Numbered from the stretch's first letter, positions 21,901 to 26,592 are shown. The stretch: 64,000 nt of DNA from Symbiodinium natans (GCA_905221605.1 CAJNDS010001857.1:172501-236500), one strand, 5' to 3'. A program made the numbers and translations. The notes: a model not told the origin generated them from the sequence alone.

Positions 21901-23259
21901 AAACCCTGTAACCCCTGCAAACCGTTTTGACCCTATATTATTATCAACCCTCTAAACCTTACACAAGCGCCACCTCACATAAACCCTAAAAACCCTATAT
22001 AGACCCATATAAACCCTAAAGTCGCCGTGTCCGAGAGCCTCATCAGCGGGACCTCCTGCATGGCATCCAGCCCGCAAGAGCCGCCTCGGAGCGACTGGCA
22101 GAGTTTAGGGTTTAGGCTTTAGGGGTCAGGGTTTAGGGTTTAGGGTTCAGGGCTTTGGGTTTAGGATTTCGGGTTCAGGGTTTAGGGTTCAGGGCTACTT
22201 GGAAGTTCATGGGTAGTTAGAAGTGGAGGCATAAGTCGAGTAATCGCTTTTGTAGCTGATGTTTGTCCTATTTAGGGTACTTGTAACCCTACTTGTGACT
22301 ACCCATGAACCTTCTCAAGAAGGGGTTAGGATTGGGAGGGCTTAGGGTTTAGGGTTTAGGGTTCAGGGTTCAGGGTTCAGGGTTTAGGGGGATCAGGCGA
22401 TTTAGGGAGTTGGGGGATTCGGGGTTTACGGGGTTTAGGGCATTCAGATTGGGGGTGATTCTGGGGGTTGGCGTGCTAAGGGGCACTGAAGGCTGTCCGG
22501 GTTTAGGGTTAGGGTTTAGGGTTTACCCCTAAACTTTGACAGGGGAGGGGAGGGGATCTGTGCCCTGAGCCCTAAAGCCCTCGAAACTCTGGGGGTCCAG
22601 GTTTTAGGGTTTAGGGTTTAGGGTTTAGGGTTTAGGGTTTAGGGTTTAGGGTTCAGGATTGCGCAGGGTTTAATGCTCGACTCCGGCACCTCAGGCGTCG
22701 AGCGGCAACGGGGGTTACAAGGCTTGGAGATTAGTAGCTTAGGGTGGAAGGTTTAGGGCTTTAGGGCTTTAGGGCTTTAGGGCTTTAGGGCTTTAGGGCT
22801 TTAGGGCTTTAGGGCTTTAGGGCTTTAGGGCTTTAGGGCTTTAGGGATTTAGGGATTTAGGGATTTAGGGATTTAGGGATTTAGGGCTGGCTTTAGGGCT
22901 TTAGGGCTTTAGGGTTTTAGGGCTTTAGGGTTGAGGGTTTCAGGGTTGAGGGTTTCGGGTTTAGGGCTGACCAAACCTTGCCGCCGAGGCAGGATTCTGT
23001 GGGGCAGGTGAGTCTTGGATTTTAGGGATTCGGGCTAAGGCGACCATCCACCTGCGGAACACCTCTCGCGAGACTGTCTGTACGTGCAGGTGTGAGTGTG
23101 CCAGTCCGTCCCCCCGTCTCTGTCTGTCTCTGTCTGTCTCTGGCTCTGTCTGTCTGCCTGTCTCTGCCTATCTCTGCATGTCTCTGTCTCTGTGTCTGTC
23201 TCTGCCTGTTTCTCTGTCCGTCGCCTGTCGCACAGTCTGTCAGTCTGCCTGCCTGGCAT
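1..23259 (-). CDS. Ketosynthase-like (thiolase-fold) protein, multi-exon gene, 3' part beyond window
   Basis: Gene-level entry for the 27 exons listed separately. Joined in minus-strand order, the exons read as one beta-ketoacyl synthase-type domain: the W-L-G-EVP-RWD N-terminal region, the FVDG..FDN and DPQQR..LE blocks, GRFSFVLG-KGPS, FDAAADGW, the DGCELYG-GT-LADPVE block, KTSIG, and finally SRGFGGTN near base 40. Known family role: Claisen condensation in fatty-acid or polyketide assembly. However, the residues at the three catalytic positions do not look like Cys-His-His (see findings), so a condensing activity is doubtful. Each exon was accepted only if codon phase matched its neighbours; the one join left open is between 5108 and 3667. 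Roughly 1.4 kb of coding sequence is spread over 23 kb. The start at 23259 is the least certain part. The window edge cuts the gene just after GFGGTN, so further domains may follow. A type I PKS or FAS module, or a stand-alone KS-like protein, are all possible. Confidence 0.8.
847..947. repeat. Telomere-like CCCTAAA array
   Basis: About a dozen near-perfect units immediately on the left of KS exon 26, inside an intron of the minus-strand gene. Confidence 0.95.
977..1039 (-). CDS. KS-like gene exon 26
   Basis: Encodes TPVAASEDTTDLPLHFSTEA and one Arg, the variable strand before the C-terminal GFGGTN block. Phase 0, donor CGG|GTGTTC or GAG|GCCCGG. Cleanly bounded by CCCTAAA (left) and TTTAGGG (right). 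Confidence 0.8.
1054..1205. repeat. Telomere-like TTTAGGG array
   Basis: Array with TTCAGGG and TTTGGGG variants on the right of KS exon 26; opposite orientation to the array at 847-947. Confidence 0.95.
1750..1812 (-). CDS. KS-like gene exon 25, PNLHLRQSNP
   Basis: Encodes IAGSIGPNLHLRQSNPYLD, the PPNLHL-x-NP strand of KS domains. Phase 0 at both ends, GC donor. Two alternative ends differ by six bases around GCCCGG. Confidence 0.85.
2189..2303. mobile_element. Palindromic element family A, copy 1
   Basis: Ends are inverted copies related to TACTATTTGCTTAAGAACC; the centre carries CTTATAAGGGTAA. No coding capacity. MITE- or introner-like, located in an intron. Confidence 0.75.
2698..2730 (-). 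CDS. KS-like gene exon 24
   Basis: Encodes VSLMQSILMSA, the AGLIK-V-LML helix that follows VAG. Acceptor CCAG|GTG; the intron starts GCCCGG. Including the next two codons (Ala-Arg) would require a non-GY donor. Confidence 0.6.
2781..3465. other. Unique intron core
   Basis: AT-richer sequence without telomere-like units between KS exons 24 and 23. Two overlapping minus-strand frames from 2762 to 3061 are hydrophobic/Ser-rich low complexity; no splice-compatible exon was found. Confidence 0.5.
3587..3667 (-). CDS. KS-like gene exon 23, KTSIGNGMHAGSGVAG
   Basis: Acceptor ACAG|CCT, donor GGG|GCATGA. It encodes the K-T/S-N-IGH-LEGAAG-VAG block of ketosynthases. The second catalytic His is Asn here, although a His occurs three residues later (GNGMHAG). 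Confidence 0.9.
3672..3829. repeat. TTTAGGG/TTCAGGG array
   Basis: Mixed TTCAGGG and TTTAGGG units on the right of KS exon 23. Confidence 0.95.
3837..3929 (-). CDS. Possible extra exon between KS blocks
   Basis: Island between a TTTAGGG array and a CCCTAAA array, acceptor CCCAG, donor TTT|GCAGCT, phase 0. It reads VLRLADDDDAPLFLRADAS and on. Protein-like, but it has no clear counterpart in the KS fold; it would be an insertion before KTSIG. Confidence 0.3.
4188..4264. mobile_element. Short dispersed element family E
   Basis: Recurring block CCAAGAGTAGCCTAGGAATA followed by AAGGGTGCCC and a T-rich/GGTTTAAAGGGGCC part. Other copies: 540-598, 43775-43835, 44688-44765. It may be a truncated relative of family D. 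Confidence 0.55.
4422..4502 (-). CDS. Possible extra exon between KS blocks
   Basis: GC-rich island with acceptor TTCAG and donor GCG|GTGGCC, phase 0, reading AFRALAAWGFQVVARQ and on. Inserting it would lengthen the loop after LADPVE beyond the usual KS length. All three frames are open, so it may be an intronic island. Confidence 0.25.
4550..4665. repeat. TTTAGGG array
   Basis: About 16 nearly perfect units. Confidence 0.95.
5108..5169 (-). CDS. KS-like gene exon 22, DGCELYGIGT-LADPVE
   Basis: Encodes MDIDGCELYGIGTMLADPVE, aligned with V-x-ECHGTGT-LGDPIE. The catalytic His of HGTGT is Tyr here. The donor is set at GAG|GTCCCG to keep phase 0 with exon 23; the frame stays open to a second GT donor at 5074 (AAAG|GTGAGG), which would add a K/R-rich stretch but break the phase. 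Confidence 0.85.
5876..5945. repeat. CCCCAAAA octamers grading into CCCTAAA
   Basis: Four units of the octamer CCCCAAAA (the hypotrich-ciliate telomere unit) followed directly by CCCTAAA heptamers. Confidence 0.9.
6206..6252 (-). CDS. KS-like gene exon 21
   Basis: Encodes GLSVWGSICSAIREF, the helix (V-I-x-x-ALREAG) between the APNG and HGTGT blocks. The GT donor is followed by GTGCCCGG. Confidence 0.8.
6397..6445 (-). CDS. KS-like gene exon 20, YSASLAAPHGPTEQE
   Basis: Matches DGRSASLTAPNGPSQ, a diagnostic KS block. Acceptor GGAG|GC, donor GAGGT|GCTCTC. Confidence 0.9.
6692..6749 (-). CDS. KS-like gene exon 19, SICGSSVRHAG
   Basis: Encodes AKEKEPYLASICGSSVRHA, matching the I-A-VI-GSAVN-DG strand. 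Acceptor CGAG|GCC, GT donor (GCAG|GTACAT). It joins in phase to YSASLAAPHG in exon 20. Confidence 0.9.
6800..7400. other. Intron: family A element and unique sequence
   Basis: Apart from the family A element, 7090-7400 is unique and open in both directions for about 88 codons. Neither frame fits the KS phases. Confidence 0.5.
6978..7088. mobile_element. Palindromic element family A, copy 2
   Basis: CTACTATTTGTTTAAGAAC at the left and its inverse at the right, with a TTTTAAGGGTAATATAGGG core. Confidence 0.8.
7413..7484. repeat. CCCTAAA array
   Basis: Perfect array of about ten units followed by a unique GC island. Confidence 0.95.
7866..7904 (-). CDS. KS-like gene exon 18
   Basis: Encodes PLRLTENVDGKLV, equivalent to the KPL-x-x-A-x-x-DGD helix and turn. 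Phase 0 at both ends; donor GTG|GCCTCC. Confidence 0.65.
8040..8960. other. Intron with unrecognised GC islands
   Basis: Islands at about 8460-8550 and 8620-8720 have open minus frames but no place in the KS fold. The rest is degenerate telomere-like sequence and a family A copy. Confidence 0.45.
8213..8331. mobile_element. Palindromic element family A, copy 3 (diverged)
   Basis: Diverged ends (TTATTTGCTTAACTTAAGAG / TTCTTCAGCAGATAGTAG) with the same core layout. Confidence 0.6.
9024..9074 (-). CDS. KS-like gene exon 17 (probable)
   Basis: Encodes WGAPCGVSIIVHSLHNL, placed where active enzymes have GCGVVVLK-L. Unlike most exons it is flanked by TTTAGGG on the plus-strand left and CCCTAAA on the right. 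A shorter exon in another frame (13 nt, reading AGAPLV) also fits, so boundaries are tentative. Confidence 0.5.
9160..9262. repeat. CCCTAAA array
   Basis: About 14 units, preceded by degenerate CCCTAAG units. Confidence 0.95.
9623..9680 (-). CDS. KS-like gene exon 16, FDAAADGW
   Basis: Encodes LEPQAFDAAADGWVHGDAS, matching TFDA-x-ADGYVRGEG. Acceptor CGAG|C. The donor is TCT|GCGCCCCGG, with an alternative two bases later. Confidence 0.9.
9818..9970. repeat. G-homopolymer tract
   Basis: G runs broken only by single C, A or T bases; open proline frames on the other strand are artefacts. Confidence 0.9.
10540..10594 (-). CDS. KS-like gene exon 15
   Basis: Encodes AHCIEVAQAGCPRSADA, the stretch before the FDA-x-ADG motif (x-x-Q-x-G-LSPDGR). 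Phase 1 to 2, GC donor (CCAG|GCAGGAAGT). Confidence 0.75.
10693..10800. repeat. TTTAGAG/TTTCGAG heptamer array
   Basis: Heptamer array in which the variant TTTAGAG (with a block of TTTCGAG) has replaced TTTAGGG, showing local homogenisation of a mutant unit. Confidence 0.9.
11490..11570. repeat. CCCTAAA array
   Basis: Left-hand array of KS exon 14. Confidence 0.95.
11621..11664 (-). CDS. KS-like gene exon 14
   Basis: Encodes LNLSAFYWPQRQAA, continuing GGI-K/N-L-x-LSP of the KS fold. Donor CAG|GCAGGAAGT, identical in its first nine intron bases to that of exon 15. Confidence 0.75.
11683..11780. repeat. TTTAGGG array
   Basis: Right-hand array of KS exon 14; with the array at 11490-11570 it brackets the exon in opposite orientations. 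Confidence 0.95.
12098..12214. mobile_element. Palindromic element family B
   Basis: Left end CTTGGAGGTTCATGGGTAGT and right end its inverse (ACTACCCATGAACCTTCAAG). The interior is itself built of inverted GGTTATAAGTA motifs, so the whole unit can fold. Confidence 0.85.
12645..12735. repeat. CCCTAAA array
   Basis: Array on the left of KS exon 13. Confidence 0.95.
12767..12814 (-). CDS. KS-like gene exon 13, LCGGIK
   Basis: Encodes KGRALANEFSLCGGIK, the helix and strand ending in the conserved A-x-x-GGV of KS domains. Phase 2 to 2, donor AA|GCCGCG. With the alternative exon 12, the acceptor moves upstream to 12824 and adds LHS. Confidence 0.8.
13030..13132. mobile_element. Palindromic element family C, copy 1
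   Basis: TTGGGATGTTCCCC at the left, inverse GGGGAACATCCC-type at the right (decayed), with an inner inverted CAGTCCTTAATAGGGA pair. Confidence 0.7.
13291..13400. mobile_element. Palindromic element family C, copy 2
   Basis: CTTAGGTTGGGATGTTCCCC at the left and GGGAACATCCCGAGTCTTAG at the right. It lies 160 bases from copy 1. Confidence 0.8.
13667..13713 (-). CDS. KS-like gene exon 12, nucleophile-elbow region
   Basis: Model used: acceptor CAAG|GAT, donor CTCAG|GCTTTC, encoding DASALLSVHMGCSSLS. This aligns without gaps to the C-SSSL-AVHLA region, with Asp at the usual catalytic Cys position. A competing GT-AG model in another frame (exon 13693-13711, GATGC... to CTCT|GTGCAT) reads CISSAL and would keep a Cys. 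Only a transcript can decide. Confidence 0.6.
14469..14520 (-). CDS. KS-like gene exon 11, FSFVLGMKGPS-VDAE
   Basis: Encodes FSFVLGMKGPSIAVDAE, the strand leading to the nucleophile elbow (ISYVLGLKGPS-VDTAC in active enzymes). The end is set at GAG|GAGCTG, a GA donor. An alternative GT donor at CTGC|GTCTGAG extends it by seven bases and would go with a different exon 12. Confidence 0.85.
15160..15206 (-). CDS. KS-like gene exon 10, GATGGSAAITANR
   Basis: Acceptor ACAG, donor CG|GCCCCCCGG. It encodes GSFGATGGSAAITANR, equivalent to the TG-x-x-x-SIAANR block ahead of ISY-LGL-GPS. The split Arg codon joins correctly to exon 11. Confidence 0.85.
15892..15926 (-). CDS. KS-like gene exon 9
   Basis: Phase 1 to 0, encodes HVERTSDGAAE, the variable loop between the DY strand and the GTG..S-A-R block. 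The donor is ambiguous: GAG|GAGGGT (GA type), or GC donors six and nine bases earlier. Chosen because it gives the usual loop length and fits both neighbours. Confidence 0.5.
16549..16731. repeat. CCCTGAAA octamer array
   Basis: About 23 units alternating between CCCTGAAA and CCCTGAA, an eight/seven-base variant of the telomere unit, directly left of KS exon 8. Confidence 0.95.
16745..16788 (-). CDS. KS-like gene exon 8, GTGNSDFG
   Basis: Encodes YLGYGTGNSDFGTS, corresponding to the VFVG-x-S-x-DY strand of KS domains. Phase 2 to 1, donor A|GCTGAAG. It lies directly beside a CCCTGAAA array (plus-strand left) and a TTTAGGG array (right). Confidence 0.75.
16815..16876. repeat. TTTAGGG array
   Basis: Right-hand array of KS exon 8. 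Confidence 0.95.
17081..17144 (-). CDS. KS-like gene exon 7, YEALFSGGY
   Basis: Phase 1 to phase 2. It encodes YEALFSGGYKKGKIMNSLGG, the helix after LLE in KS domains (WEALEDAG). The donor is AT|GCGCCCGG, one of several introns starting with a GCCCGG block. An acceptor six bases upstream would add two codons. Confidence 0.85.
17204..17300. repeat. TTTAGGGG/TTGAGGGG octamer array
   Basis: Eight-base units on the right of KS exon 7. Confidence 0.9.
17750..17860. mobile_element. Palindromic element family B
   Basis: GGGAGGTTCATGGGTAG at the left and the inverse ACCCAAATGAACCTTC at the right. Confidence 0.75.
18249..18313 (-). CDS. KS-like gene exon 6, DPQQR
   Basis: Encodes FSITPAESKIMDPQQRVVLE, a near-textbook KS motif (FF-I-P-E-A-MDPQQR-LLE). 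Phase 2 in and phase 1 out, with donor G|GTGCCT. This is the single clearest family match in the window. Confidence 0.95.
18340..18418. repeat. TTTAGGG array
   Basis: Right-hand array of KS exon 6. Confidence 0.95.
18845..19075. repeat. (CA)n and (TA)n microsatellites
   Basis: A CA run (18931-18955) passes into several TA runs. Open frames here of Tyr-Ile or Thr-His repeats are artefacts. Confidence 0.95.
19811..19995. repeat. Dispersed repeat H, copy 1
   Basis: Shares blocks with 62686-62880 in the same order: GATGCTGTGAAGGTTAGG, GGAAGGCCATC-like, CACCCCACGCCGT, GAGGCGGCAAA, CACCCAAACCTA, and TTTAGG near the end. Non-palindromic. Confidence 0.8.
20447..20491 (-). CDS. KS-like gene exon 5, FVDGVDLFDN
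   Basis: Acceptor CGCAG|G, donor AT|GTCGGG. It encodes HMSFVDGVDLFDNKM, matching the G-F-x-D-x-x-x-FD-x-x-FF segment of the KS fold. The Met codon is split with exon 6 and reads straight into FSITP. Confidence 0.9.
20937..21002 (-). CDS. KS-like gene exon 4, RWD block
   Basis: Phase 2 to phase 2, acceptor CCAG|G, donor CCAG|GCCGCG (GC type). It encodes WDHEKFFDPDDNGWRLY, equivalent to the RWD-x-x-xYYDP region after EVP in KS domains. The Arg codons at both ends are split across introns and both resolve correctly. Confidence 0.85.
21102..21219. mobile_element. Palindromic element family B
   Basis: TACTTGAAGGTTCACGGGTAG at the left and the inverse at the right, inserted between TTTAGGG stretches. 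Confidence 0.8.
21252..21510. repeat. TTTAGGG/TCTAGGG array
   Basis: Long mixed array with TCTAGGG, TTCAGGG and TTTGGGG variants. Confidence 0.95.
22039..22094 (-). CDS. KS-like gene exon 3, EVP block
   Basis: Starts after CCAG and ends in phase 2 at a GC donor (ATGAG|GCTCTC). It encodes GGSCGLDAMQEVPLMR, matching the G-D-x-I-x-EVP-x-x-RW stretch of ketosynthases; the Arg codon is completed by exon 4, which begins with Trp-Asp. Flanked by CCCTAAA on the left and TTTAGGG on the right (plus-strand view). Confidence 0.8.
22196..22317. mobile_element. Palindromic element family B
   Basis: TACTTGGAAGTTCATGGGTAG and the inverse ACTACCCATGAACCTTCT. Confidence 0.8.
22753..22935. repeat. CTTTAGGG / ATTTAGGG octamer array
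   Basis: Two homogenised eight-base units in succession: first the CTTTAGGG form, then the ATTTAGGG form, then a return to the first. Confidence 0.95.
22968..22996 (-). CDS. KS-like gene exon 2
   Basis: Short exon between CCCACAG and a GC donor (TCA|GCCC), phase 1 to 0. It encodes SCLGGKVWS, which places a Trp a few residues before the conserved L..G of the KS N-terminal region. It is flanked by telomere-like repeats on both sides. Chosen because it is the only island upstream of exon 3 that fits phase and fold. Confidence 0.5.
23052..23259 (-). CDS. KS-like gene exon 1, candidate start exon
   Basis: Open from an ATG at 23259 and ending in phase 1 before GTGGATGG. It encodes a low-complexity N-terminus rich in R, Q, T and D because the DNA is a TCTG/TCTC microsatellite. 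The phase agrees with exon 2 (GAA, Glu, across the junction). The start lies only about 220 bases from the stop of the upstream gene, as expected in dinoflagellate gene arrays. The reading frame could be fortuitous, because microsatellite DNA stays open easily. Confidence 0.4.
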
Positions 23260-23262
23260 CCT
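23095..23262. repeat. TCTG/TCTC pyrimidine-rich microsatellite
   Basis: Imperfect CTGTCT repeats overlapping the proposed first exon of the KS-like gene. Confidence 0.9.
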
Positions 23263-23480
23263 GCCTGCCTACGTGCGTGCGCACGTACCTGCGTGTTGTA
23301 AATTTGGGTCAATTCGGGGGACCTTGTGTAAGGAAACCTGCACACAAACGAACAAGTGCCTGCAAGGGGCCCAACATTAAACCAACCGTTTTTTGCGCAT
23401 TTGGGTTGAGGCCCTTGATTTGAAATCCGTGGCACGGACTTCTTTTTTCCGGCGCGTGCGAAGCAGTCTGACTAACGGGG
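23260..23480. other. Short intergenic spacer between two minus-strand genes
   Basis: Lies between the TAG of the upstream gene and the proposed start of the KS-like gene. Free of telomere-like arrays, unlike the introns. This is where a trans-splice acceptor and a polyadenylation site would be expected in a dinoflagellate. No copy of the conserved dinoflagellate spliced-leader sequence was seen. Confidence 0.45.
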
Positions 23481-23574
23481 CTACTCCTCTTTCTTCTGCT
23501 TCACATCCTCCGGCAGCGTGAAGAACACTGCCAAGACAACAACCTCGCAACCCAATCGCACATCAACCTCGACC
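23481..23574 (-). CDS. Last exon of upstream gene: hydrophobic segment and stop
   Basis: Acceptor CTCAG|G, then 31 codons ending in TAG at 23483-23481. It encodes a hydrophobic stretch (CEVVVLAVFFTLPED) and a charged tail (KQKKEE), typical of a membrane protein with a cytosolic C-terminus. No other island between here and 25 kb continues the frame. Confidence 0.7.
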
Positions 23575-23599
23575 CTGAGTGACGGTTGCAACTCCGAAC

Positions 23600-24250
23600 C
23601 CTGATGTGGTCATGATATGATCCCTAAACCCTAAACCCTAAACCCTTAAGGTACCGGGTACACAAAAAAAAGGACCAAGAGGTACCATCATCTAGAGAAC
23701 TGACCACGTCTGCACCTCAAAAGGCCTTATCTATGGGCTAAAAGCATAAGCATTAGAAGTGAAAGTGAAATACGCTTATTGGAGCTGATTAGACATGTCA
23801 AGGAAAAACACGTTTGTACGGGGCACCGGGTCAGCGATTGAATCTTGCTGGTTCTGAGCAGGGAATGAGGGAATGAGGTACCCTGCAGAATCCTTTAGAG
23901 GGCATATGGTCACTTCTTTGAATTCTGGTCCCTTTTGGGGCTACTATAGGCCGCTCTTATTTAGGGTGCCCCGAAAGGGACTGTAATTTTGAGAAGTGAC
24001 CATATACCGGGGGATGGAAGGAATTGGGGTGCAGGATTTACTGCCTTATATAATCTCCCTTAATATGGCCCGTTGCCTTCTTTGAAGGGTTATGGGGTCT
24101 TTGGTTAGGGTGTATAAGGGTTCCCCCGAAAAGGGCCCAGCCATCTGAAGGGACCATGTAGCAACCTCAAGACTTGGGACGACGGCTTATTCTCCATTTA
24201 GTAGGAGATGTCTTGAACGTGTTAGGTAACGGGGGCTTTCGGGTTTTTTT
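23600..24250. other. Intron of upstream gene: unique sequence and family G element
   Basis: Mostly unique, AT-richer. Contains the family G palindrome and a second weak palindrome near 24040-24160. No exon seen. Confidence 0.5.
23902..24008. mobile_element. Palindromic element family G
   Basis: CATATGGTCACTTCTTTGAA at the left and the inverse TTTTGAGAAGTGACCATAT at the right, with inverted GGTCCCTTT/AAGGGACT inside. Single clear copy. Confidence 0.75.
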
Positions 24251-24289
24251 TGGGAGGGTTTTGGGGCTTAGGGGCTTAGGGGGTGAGGG

Positions 24290-24560
24290 TTTAGGGGCAT
24301 AGGGGTTTAGGGATCTAGGGGTTTAGGGGTTTAGGGGTTTATGGGGTTAGGGGGTTTAGGGGGTTTAGGGGGTTTAGGGGGTTGAGGGGTTGCGGGGTTG
24401 AGGGGTTGAGGGGTTGAGGGGTTGAGGGGTTGAGGGGTTGAGGATTTAGGGGTTTAGGGGTTTAGGGGTTTAGGGGTTTAGGGGTTTAGGGGTTTAGGGG
24501 CTTGAGGGGCTTGAGGGGCTTGAGGGGCTTGAGGGGCTCAGGGTTCAGGGGTTTAAGGGG
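24290..24560. repeat. TTTAGGGG-type octamer array
   Basis: Eight-base units, with blocks of TTGAGGGG and CTTGAGGGG forms. Confidence 0.95.
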
Positions 24561-24757
24561 CTTGAGGGGCTTCAGGGGTTTCGCAAACTTGACTTTCTAG
24601 ATGACAGACACCCCTACTAAAGCGGGTCTAAGGTCTAATGAGTCTAATATTAAACAAACGCTATTTTATCCCCCAAACCCCCAAACCCAAAACCCCAAAA
24701 CCTCCAAAACCCCCAACCCGCAAAACCCTAAACCAAAGACCCTAAAGCCGTAAACCC

Positions 24758-24860
24758 CTACTTGAAGGTTCAAGGGTAGTGAAAAGTAGGGTTACAAGCA
24801 CCCTACATAAGGTTATCCGACTTCAAACCCTACTTAGAACCACCCGTGAACCTCCAAGTA
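24758..24860. mobile_element. Palindromic element family B
   Basis: TACTTGAAGGTTCAAGGGTAG and the inverse ACCCGTGAACCTCCAAGTAG. Confidence 0.8.
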
Positions 24861-24892
24861 GGGTTTAGGTTTTTTTTGTTTAGGGTTTCGGG

Positions 24893-25040
24893 TTTAGGGT
24901 TTAGGGGTTTAGGGGTTTAGGGGTTTAGGGGTTTAGGGGTTTAGGGGTTTAGGGGTTTAGGGGTTTAGGGTTTAGGGTTTAGGGTTTAGGGTTTAGGGTT
25001 TAGGGTTTAGGGTTTAGGGTTTAGGGTTTAGGGTTTAGGG
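24893..25040. repeat. TTTAGGGG to TTTAGGG array
   Basis: Nine octamers switch abruptly to about ten heptamers without a gap. Confidence 0.95.
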
Positions 25041-25050
25041 TAAACGCAGC

Positions 25051-25123
25051 CCTGAGAGGCCATCGCGGCGGCGCAGGCGGCCATCGACTGAAGGATCGCC
25101 CCTTCGCGGTGGGGGAAGCTGCC
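25051..25123 (-). CDS. Exon, Ala-rich segment of upstream gene
   Basis: Acceptor CCAAG|GGC, GC donor (CAGG|GCTGCG), phase 0 to 1. Reads GSFPHREGAILQSMAACAAA and on. GC-rich island inside TTTAGGG arrays on both sides. Confidence 0.55.
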
Positions 25124-25506
25124 CTTGGTGCCCAGGGTTTAGGGTTTAGGGTTTAGGGTTTAGGGTGTAGGGTTTAGGGTTTGGGGTTTGGGGTTTAGGG
25201 TTTAGGGTTTTAGGGTTTAGGGACTTAGCGTTTAGGGATTTAGCGTTTTAGGGCTTCAGGATTTTCTGGTATTAGGGTTTTAGGGCTTTAGGGGTTTAAG
25301 GGTTTAAGGGTTTTAGGGGTTTAGGGTTTTAGGGGTTTAGGGTTTTAGGGTTTTAGGAGGTTTTAGGAGGTTTTAGGAGGGTTTAATGCCGGGATACTTA
25401 AGCACGAGCTGAAGTTCTACCTTCTGGCTTAGAACCTGAAACCCTTGTGCATAGACCATCGCCAGCTGCCTTTCTAGGTAAGTTTCCGGTGTGCCCCAAC
25501 CCTAAA

Positions 25507-25628
25507 CACTAAACCCTAAACCCTAAACCCTAAACCCTAAACCCTAAACCCTAAACCCTAAACCCTAAACCCTAAACCCTAAACCCTAAACCCTAAACCC
25601 TAAACCCTAAACCCTAAACCCTAAACCT
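25507..25628. repeat. CCCTAAA array
   Basis: Seventeen or so nearly perfect units, one of the cleanest CCCTAAA arrays here. Confidence 0.95.
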
Positions 25629-25646
25629 AACCAACACCATCATCAC

Positions 25647-25702
25647 CCGGAACTCCGTGGACTCATCTCCATCGAAACTGCAAAGCACGCAGCGGTAGAG
25701 TT
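25647..25702 (-). CDS. Exon candidate with uncertain frame
   Basis: Island between CAAG and CCGG|GTGATG. One frame reads LYRCVLCSFDGDESTEF, another NSTAACFAVSMEMSPRSS; phase with the neighbours favours the second, residue content the first. Confidence 0.35.
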
Positions 25703-25806
25703 CTTGGGGTGGCGCGTGTGTAGGGTTGTGGGGTGTAGTTGCTGCTAGGGTTCCCTAAACCCTAAAAACCCTAAACCCTAAACCCTAGAAAGTCCCGCAG
25801 CCCGGC

Positions 25807-25861
25807 ATCCAAGAGCGTGAATCCCACGAAGATGACGCCGAGTTCAAAGAGGCCCAACAGC
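25807..25861 (-). CDS. Exon encoding a membrane segment
   Basis: Acceptor CCAAG|G, donor GAT|GCCGGG. Reads LLGLFELGVIFVGFTLLD, a clear hydrophobic helix. It follows in phase (split Arg codon) from the exon at 26530-26592. Confidence 0.65.
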
Positions 25862-25919
25862 CTTGGGGGTTCGGGGCCAGGGTAATGGTTTAGGGTTTAG
25901 GGTTTAGGGGTTTGAGAAT

Positions 25920-25987
25920 TTACTATTTGCTGAAGAACCCGGATAATCCCTACATATTACCCTTATAGGGTTCTTCAGCAAACACCT
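25920..25987. mobile_element. Palindromic element family A, copy 4 (short)
   Basis: TACTATTTGCTGAAGAACC at the left and GGTTCTTCAGCAAACA at the right; only about 70 bases, an internal deletion form. Confidence 0.75.
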
Positions 25988-26266
25988 ATGCAGAGACTTT
26001 GGGTTTAGTTCGTAGCGGACTCCTTTTACTTGCTATCTAGGTTCCGATACTGCGGAGCCGTACCCACGAAGGGCTTGAGGGCTCAAGGCCCATTATATGG
26101 GCCTTAATGATGAGAGTGGGGGCGATATTATAGTTTAATGATACAGGACCAAAATAAGGGAATACAATAGTAGCCCAGCGAACAAAAATGATAACAAGGG
26201 TACCTCTTTTTGCCGCTTAGCTTATAAAGGGACCCAGAACCCAGAACAAAAAACACCACTGAGATA

Positions 26267-26363
26267 CTTTTGGGATGTTCCCTCTTATACCGATAGGGAT
26301 TCTAGTAAGGGGGTACTGCAATCTCTCGTAAGGAGCTGTTAGTGTCAGGGGAACATCCCAAGC
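26267..26363. mobile_element. Palindromic element family C, copy 3
   Basis: TTTTGGGATGTTCCC and the inverse GGGGAACATCCCAAG. Confidence 0.8.
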
Positions 26364-26529
26364 TGAGACACTAGTCGTAATGATTCCGGCCCCCTCCTAA
26401 ACCCTAAGCCCGAAACCCTAAACCCTAAACCCTAAACCCTAAACCCCAAACCCTAAACCCTAACCCCTAAGCCCTAAACCCTAAACCCTAAACCCTAAAC
26501 CATGTCACACGCGGCACCCGGGAGCCGAC

Positions 26530-26592
26530 CTCAAACGAAGCCTCTGGCCAAGCCGCACAAGTGCTAGCTTGGTGGGCTTCAGGATCGACAGC
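26530..26592 (-). CDS. Exon of membrane protein, basic amphipathic segment
   Basis: Phase 2 to 2. Reads LSILKPTKLALVRLGQRLRL, a positively charged helix between two hydrophobic ones. Acceptor CAAG|G, GT donor TTGAG|GTCGGC. Confidence 0.65.

Noticed and set aside
1-23259. Calling the gene a functional polyketide synthase or a toxin synthase
   Set aside because: Only a KS-like domain is visible, its catalytic residues look replaced, and no acyltransferase, reductase or carrier domain is seen in the window.
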